Origin: Desulfocapsa sulfexigens
Lineage (GTDB): Bacteria; Desulfobacterota; Desulfobulbia; Desulfobulbales; Desulfocapsaceae
DNA length: 7,788 nucleotides
Reading direction: 5' to 3'
NCBI GenBank assembly: GCA_015661935.1
Contig: DQVD01000321.1
Span: forward strand, 1-7,788
This document shows positions 5,351-7,788 of the stretch, piece by piece. The translations under genes were made by a program, and so were the position numbers. Below the pieces are notes generated by a model. That model saw only the letters and a list, made by a program, of their open reading frames with translations. It had not been told where the DNA came from and did no database searches. Positions within the stretch are counted from its first letter, which is position 1; each line of letters opens with the position of its first letter.

Positions 5351-7366
5351 TTAGATCCAAGGGTCGGTCTCTACAATGTTGAGACACTCAACTTTCTCAC
5401 AGAGCCATTCCTGAGTCTCTGGATTAAAGGTAGAGTTAACGAAACATTTCCAGTTTTCGTCATCAACGGTTGGGAAATCAGATCTGTAGTAGAATCCTGG
5501 GTAGCGGGATTCTTCACGGAACTGGATGTGACGAATATGCATCTCAACACACCAGATACGATGGTAGTTCTCCCAGGCACGCATAAGTTCATGCAGATCG
5601 CCGGCAGCCATTTTCTCTGCATCTTCACGAAGAAGCTGAAGAAGATCCATACAAATTCCAAGAAGCTTACCAGAAGTCATGTAGTATGTTGCAACACCAC
5701 CACCATACTCATCGGTGGCTTTCATGAGACGCATCATGAGACCTGCAGGCTTGCAGTAATTAGGATTCACGTTCTCAGCGGTAGATTTACCAACATGCTC
5801 GTGATACAGCTTAACTGGGGCGTAGATCTCATCAGCAAGTTCCTGAGGAGTCTGCATAAGCTCTGGAGTGAAGTCAGCATTGTCACGACAGAATTTAACC
5901 ATCTGCTTAGCAACGATACGTCCTTCAGCATGAGCACCAGAGGAGAACTTATGACCAGAAGCACCAACACCATCACCAGCGGTGAAGAGTCCGTCAACTG
6001 TGGTCATACGGTTGTATCCCCATTTGTACTGATGCGCGCGAGTACCATCAACAGTTGGAACCCAGTCTTCCTCAGGACCTGAACACCAGATACCACAACA
6101 ACCGGAGTGAGAACCAAGGAGGTAAGGTTCGGTTGGCATGATCTCAGAACCTACTTTCTCAGGCTCAACGTTGGCACCAGCCCAGAGGCCAGCCTGTCCA
6201 ACAGACATGTCAAGGAAATCTTCCCATGCTTCAGATTCAAGGTGTTTCCAGAATTTCTTGAGGTCTTTCTCATTCATACCCGCTTCTCTACGCTCATCAA
6301 GGAAGGCGTTAAGAGCAACATCGGTAGCCATGTAAATTGGTCCACGTCCAGCCTTCAGCTCATTAATCATGAGATGGTTACGAAGACAGGTAGGTGTAAC
6401 AGCAGAAGCACCATAAGGCATGAACTTCTCAAGCTCATCTTTTACGGCATCACTGTTTGCATAGAACTCACCAAGACCATTGGATACTTTAGCTTTGAAA
6501 AGAAGGAACCACGCACCAACAGGTCCGTATCCATCTTTAAAACGAGCAGGGGTGAAACGATTTTCCATCATGGTCATGGTAGCACCAACCTGACCACACA
6601 TGGTGTAGGTGGAACCAGCATTCCATACCGGGTACCATGCACGCCCCTTACCCTCACCGGTAGACCGGGGACGGAAGATATTTACAGCACCACCGCAAGC
6701 ACATAAAATGGCCTTGCAACGGAAAACATGTACTTTATTCTCACGAGTAGAGAAACCGACAGCGCCAGCAATCTGGTTAGCTTTGTTTTTATCAAGAAGC
6801 AATTTTACGATAAAAATTCGTTCCAGACAGTTCTCTTCACCAAGAGCGGTTTTTGCAGGCTCAGCAACGATACATTTGTAGGATTCACCGTTGATCATGA
6901 TCTGCCATTTACCGGTACGTACAGGAGTTCCACCTTCACGAAGGGTTGGGGCAGGTTTTGAGCCATCAAGGTTCTCACCGTCTGCATCTTTCTTCCAAAC
7001 AGGGAGTCCCCATTCTTCAAACAGCTTAACAGACTCATCAACGTGACGACCACAGTCATAGATAAGATCTTCACGAACAACGCCCATCAGGTCATTACGA
7101 ACCATCTTTACGTAGTTTTCGATTGGATTCTCACCAATGTAGGTGTTAATAGCAGAAAGGCCCTGTGCAACAGCACCGGAACGCTCCAGGGAAGCTTTAT
7201 CAACGAGGGTAATTTTCAGGTCGTCTGAAGCCCATTTTTTTATCTCAAATGCAGTACCGCAAGCAGCCATACCACCACCAACAATAAGAACATCAACATC
7301 GTGTTCTACGATCTCGGGATCGACGACGGCATTCAGCTCGCCCATAGGTTTATTTGGTAACGCCAT
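5351..7366 (-). CDS. aprA: Adenylylsulfate (APS) reductase alpha subunit AprA
   Basis: AprA is the catalytic FAD subunit of dissimilatory APS reductase (APS + 2 e- to AMP + sulfite; reversible in sulfur oxidisers and disproportionators). It acts in the cytoplasm as a heterodimer with AprB. The protein is 671 residues, close to the usual size, and belongs to the fumarate reductase/succinate dehydrogenase flavoprotein superfamily. Visible features are the N-terminal FAD dinucleotide motif IVGGGMAACG (residues 28-37), the ERSGAVAQGLSAINTY segment (61-76), the ENRFTPARFKDGYGPVGAW block (269-286), GSHSGCCGIWCSG (418-430), and the second FAD block GLFTAGDGVGASGHKFSSGAHAEGR (459-483). R270, H420 and W244 probably correspond to active-site residues of structurally characterised AprA; this is inferred without an alignment. 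The C-terminal half keeps the HIRHIQFREESRYPGFYYR region typical of AprA. The start is the ATG with a good ribosome binding site. The gene follows aprB and is followed 31 bases later by a strong hairpin. Confidence 0.98.
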   Translation of the reverse strand: MALPNKPMGELNAVVDPEIVEHDVDVLIVGGGMAACGTAFEIKKWASDDLKITLVDKASLERSGAVAQGLSAINTYIGENPIENYVKMVRNDLMGVVREDLIYDCGRHVDESVKLFEEWGLPVWKKDADGENLDGSKPAPTLREGGTPVRTGKWQIMINGESYKCIVAEPAKTALGEENCLERIFIVKLLLDKNKANQIAGAVGFSTRENKVHVFRCKAILCACGGAVNIFRPRSTGEGKGRAWYPVWNAGSTYTMCGQVGATMTMMENRFTPARFKDGYGPVGAWFLLFKAKVSNGLGEFYANSDAVKDELEKFMPYGASAVTPTCLRNHLMINELKAGRGPIYMATDVALNAFLDERREAGMNEKDLKKFWKHLESEAWEDFLDMSVGQAGLWAGANVEPEKVGSEIMPTEPYLLGSHSGCCGIWCSGPEEDWVPTVDGTRAHQYKWGYNRMTTVDGLFTAGDGVGASGHKFSSGAHAEGRIVAKQMVKFCRDNADFTPELMQTPQELADEIYAPVKLYHEHVGKSTAENVNPNYCKPAGLMMRLMKATDEYGGGVATYYMTSGKLLGICMDLLQLLREDAEKMAAGDLHELMRAWENYHRIWCVEMHIRHIQFREESRYPGFYYRSDFPTVDDENWKCFVNSTFNPETQEWLCEKVECLNIVETDPWI

Positions 7367-7374
7367 ATTCAAAT

Positions 7375-7380
7375 CTCCTT
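7375..7380 (-). promoter_or_regulatory. Ribosome binding site that decides the aprA start
   Basis: AAGGAG on the minus strand lies 8 bases before the ATG at 7364-7366. A TTG two codons upstream (7370-7372) is in frame but would be only 2 bases from this site, so the ATG is the start. Confidence 0.85.
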
Positions 7381-7444
7381 AATTTAGATTCAAAAAGTTT
7401 TAAAATAATTCAATTAATTCTTCTCAATATAAACGAGGGGAGAA

Positions 7445-7788
7445 TTATTTAGGAGTCGGCAGATCGGCTTCAAGAAGCAGGCATTCGTCATCCAAGTTAC
7501 CACCTTTCTCTCCAGGGTAAGCGTTAGCAGCACCCTCAGCAGTAGTACGAACAGGGAATTTGAAACGTTTCATATTACCGTTACGGAATTTAACGGTCCA
7601 CATGATGGAATCTGCACTACGCATTGGATGAACCTGGCCACCCATGGGTACGAAGTCATCGTATCCACGAACAAAGATTGCGCCCTGTGGACAGATCTTA
7701 ACACAAGAGTAACACTCCCAGCATGCATCAGGTTCCTGATTATATGCTTTCATTTCCTCTTTGTTAAGAACCATCAGGTCGTTAGGAC
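7445..7788 (-). CDS. aprB: Adenylylsulfate (APS) reductase beta subunit AprB, 5'-truncated by the window edge
   Basis: AprB is the ferredoxin-like iron-sulfur subunit of cytoplasmic APS reductase and passes electrons from the Qmo complex to the FAD of AprA. The 113 visible residues begin with PNDL, which in the family directly follows the first cysteine cluster. That cluster (the CxxC and CP cysteines near the N-terminus) and the start codon lie to the right of the window. The second [4Fe-4S] motif is complete: visible residues C22, C25, C28 and C32, in the context ACWECYSCVKICPQGA. After it comes the beta-rich AprB segment (IMWTVKFRNGNMKRFKFP) and a C-terminal tail, which in known structures wraps around AprA. 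The stop is TAA at 7445-7447. An internal ATG at 7772-7774 is not the true start, because the frame stays open and AprB-like upstream of it. aprA follows after 78 bases, the usual aprBA order. Identification is very secure; only the N-terminus is unseen. Confidence 0.96.
   Translation of the reverse strand, partial: PNDLMVLNKEEMKAYNQEPDACWECYSCVKICPQGAIFVRGYDDFVPMGGQVHPMRSADSIMWTVKFRNGNMKRFKFPVRTTAEGAANAYPGEKGGNLDDECLLLEADLPTPK

Noticed and set aside
5330..6082. A 250-codon plus-strand frame, with another of 199 codons at 6107-6706, opposite aprA
   Set aside because: Both lie wholly or almost wholly within aprA on the other strand, show no protein family features, and are best explained as shadows of aprA.
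7367..7372. An extended aprA start at the TTG (7370-7372)
   Set aside because: It lies 2 bases from the AAGGAG site, too close to be used, while the ATG at 7364-7366 has ideal spacing.
232..7788. The cluster as a previously undescribed system
   Set aside because: All five proteins are recognisable, full-length (apart from the edge-cut AprB) members of the known AprBA and QmoABC families in a known gene order, with no extra domains, frameshifts or inserted genes.

Overview
The window carries the core of dissimilatory sulfate metabolism: the 3' part of aprB, then aprA, qmoA, qmoB and qmoC, all on the minus strand and read from right to left. These encode adenylylsulfate (APS) reductase AprAB and the quinone-interacting membrane-bound oxidoreductase QmoABC that supplies its electrons. 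A three-subunit Qmo with its own membrane cytochrome b subunit QmoC, next to aprBA, is the layout known from Gram-negative sulfate reducers (Desulfobacterota, the former sulfate-reducing Deltaproteobacteria); many Gram-positive sulfate reducers have HdrBC in place of QmoC. The proteins look most like those of the Desulfobulbales, but that placement rests on remembered resemblance and is tentative. Some members of that group disproportionate sulfur with the same genes, so gene content alone does not fix the direction of the pathway.

Layout from right to left, in transcription order. 7445-7788: aprB, cut by the window edge and missing its N-terminus. 7367-7444: AT-rich spacer with the aprA ribosome binding site. 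5351-7366: aprA. 5086-5350: a 265-base gap that holds a strong hairpin terminator or attenuator just after aprA, an imperfect inverted repeat, a tiny reading frame and a possible 45-codon reading frame that overlaps the qmoA start. 3823-5085: qmoA. 3820-3822: only 3 bases before qmoB, whose ribosome binding site lies inside the end of qmoA. 1567-3819: qmoB. 1429-1566: a 138-base gap with a long hairpin that lacks a U-tract. 232-1428: qmoC. 176-205: a textbook rho-independent terminator that closes the cluster. 1-175: AT-rich sequence with no supportable gene.

How the genes work together: QmoC is membrane-embedded, with two N-terminal [4Fe-4S] motifs and about six helices of the cytochrome b type. 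It takes electrons from menaquinol and passes them to the HdrA-like flavoproteins QmoA and QmoB. These deliver them to AprAB, where the AprB iron-sulfur clusters feed the AprA FAD that reduces APS to sulfite and AMP.

The protein-coding part is a well-known system and shows no sign of disruption. The parts worth a second look are in the spacers. RNA structure appears to divide the cluster into aprBA / qmoAB / qmoC segments, and the aprA-qmoA gap may encode a small peptide. I found no RNA genes, mobile elements, CRISPR arrays or phage features.
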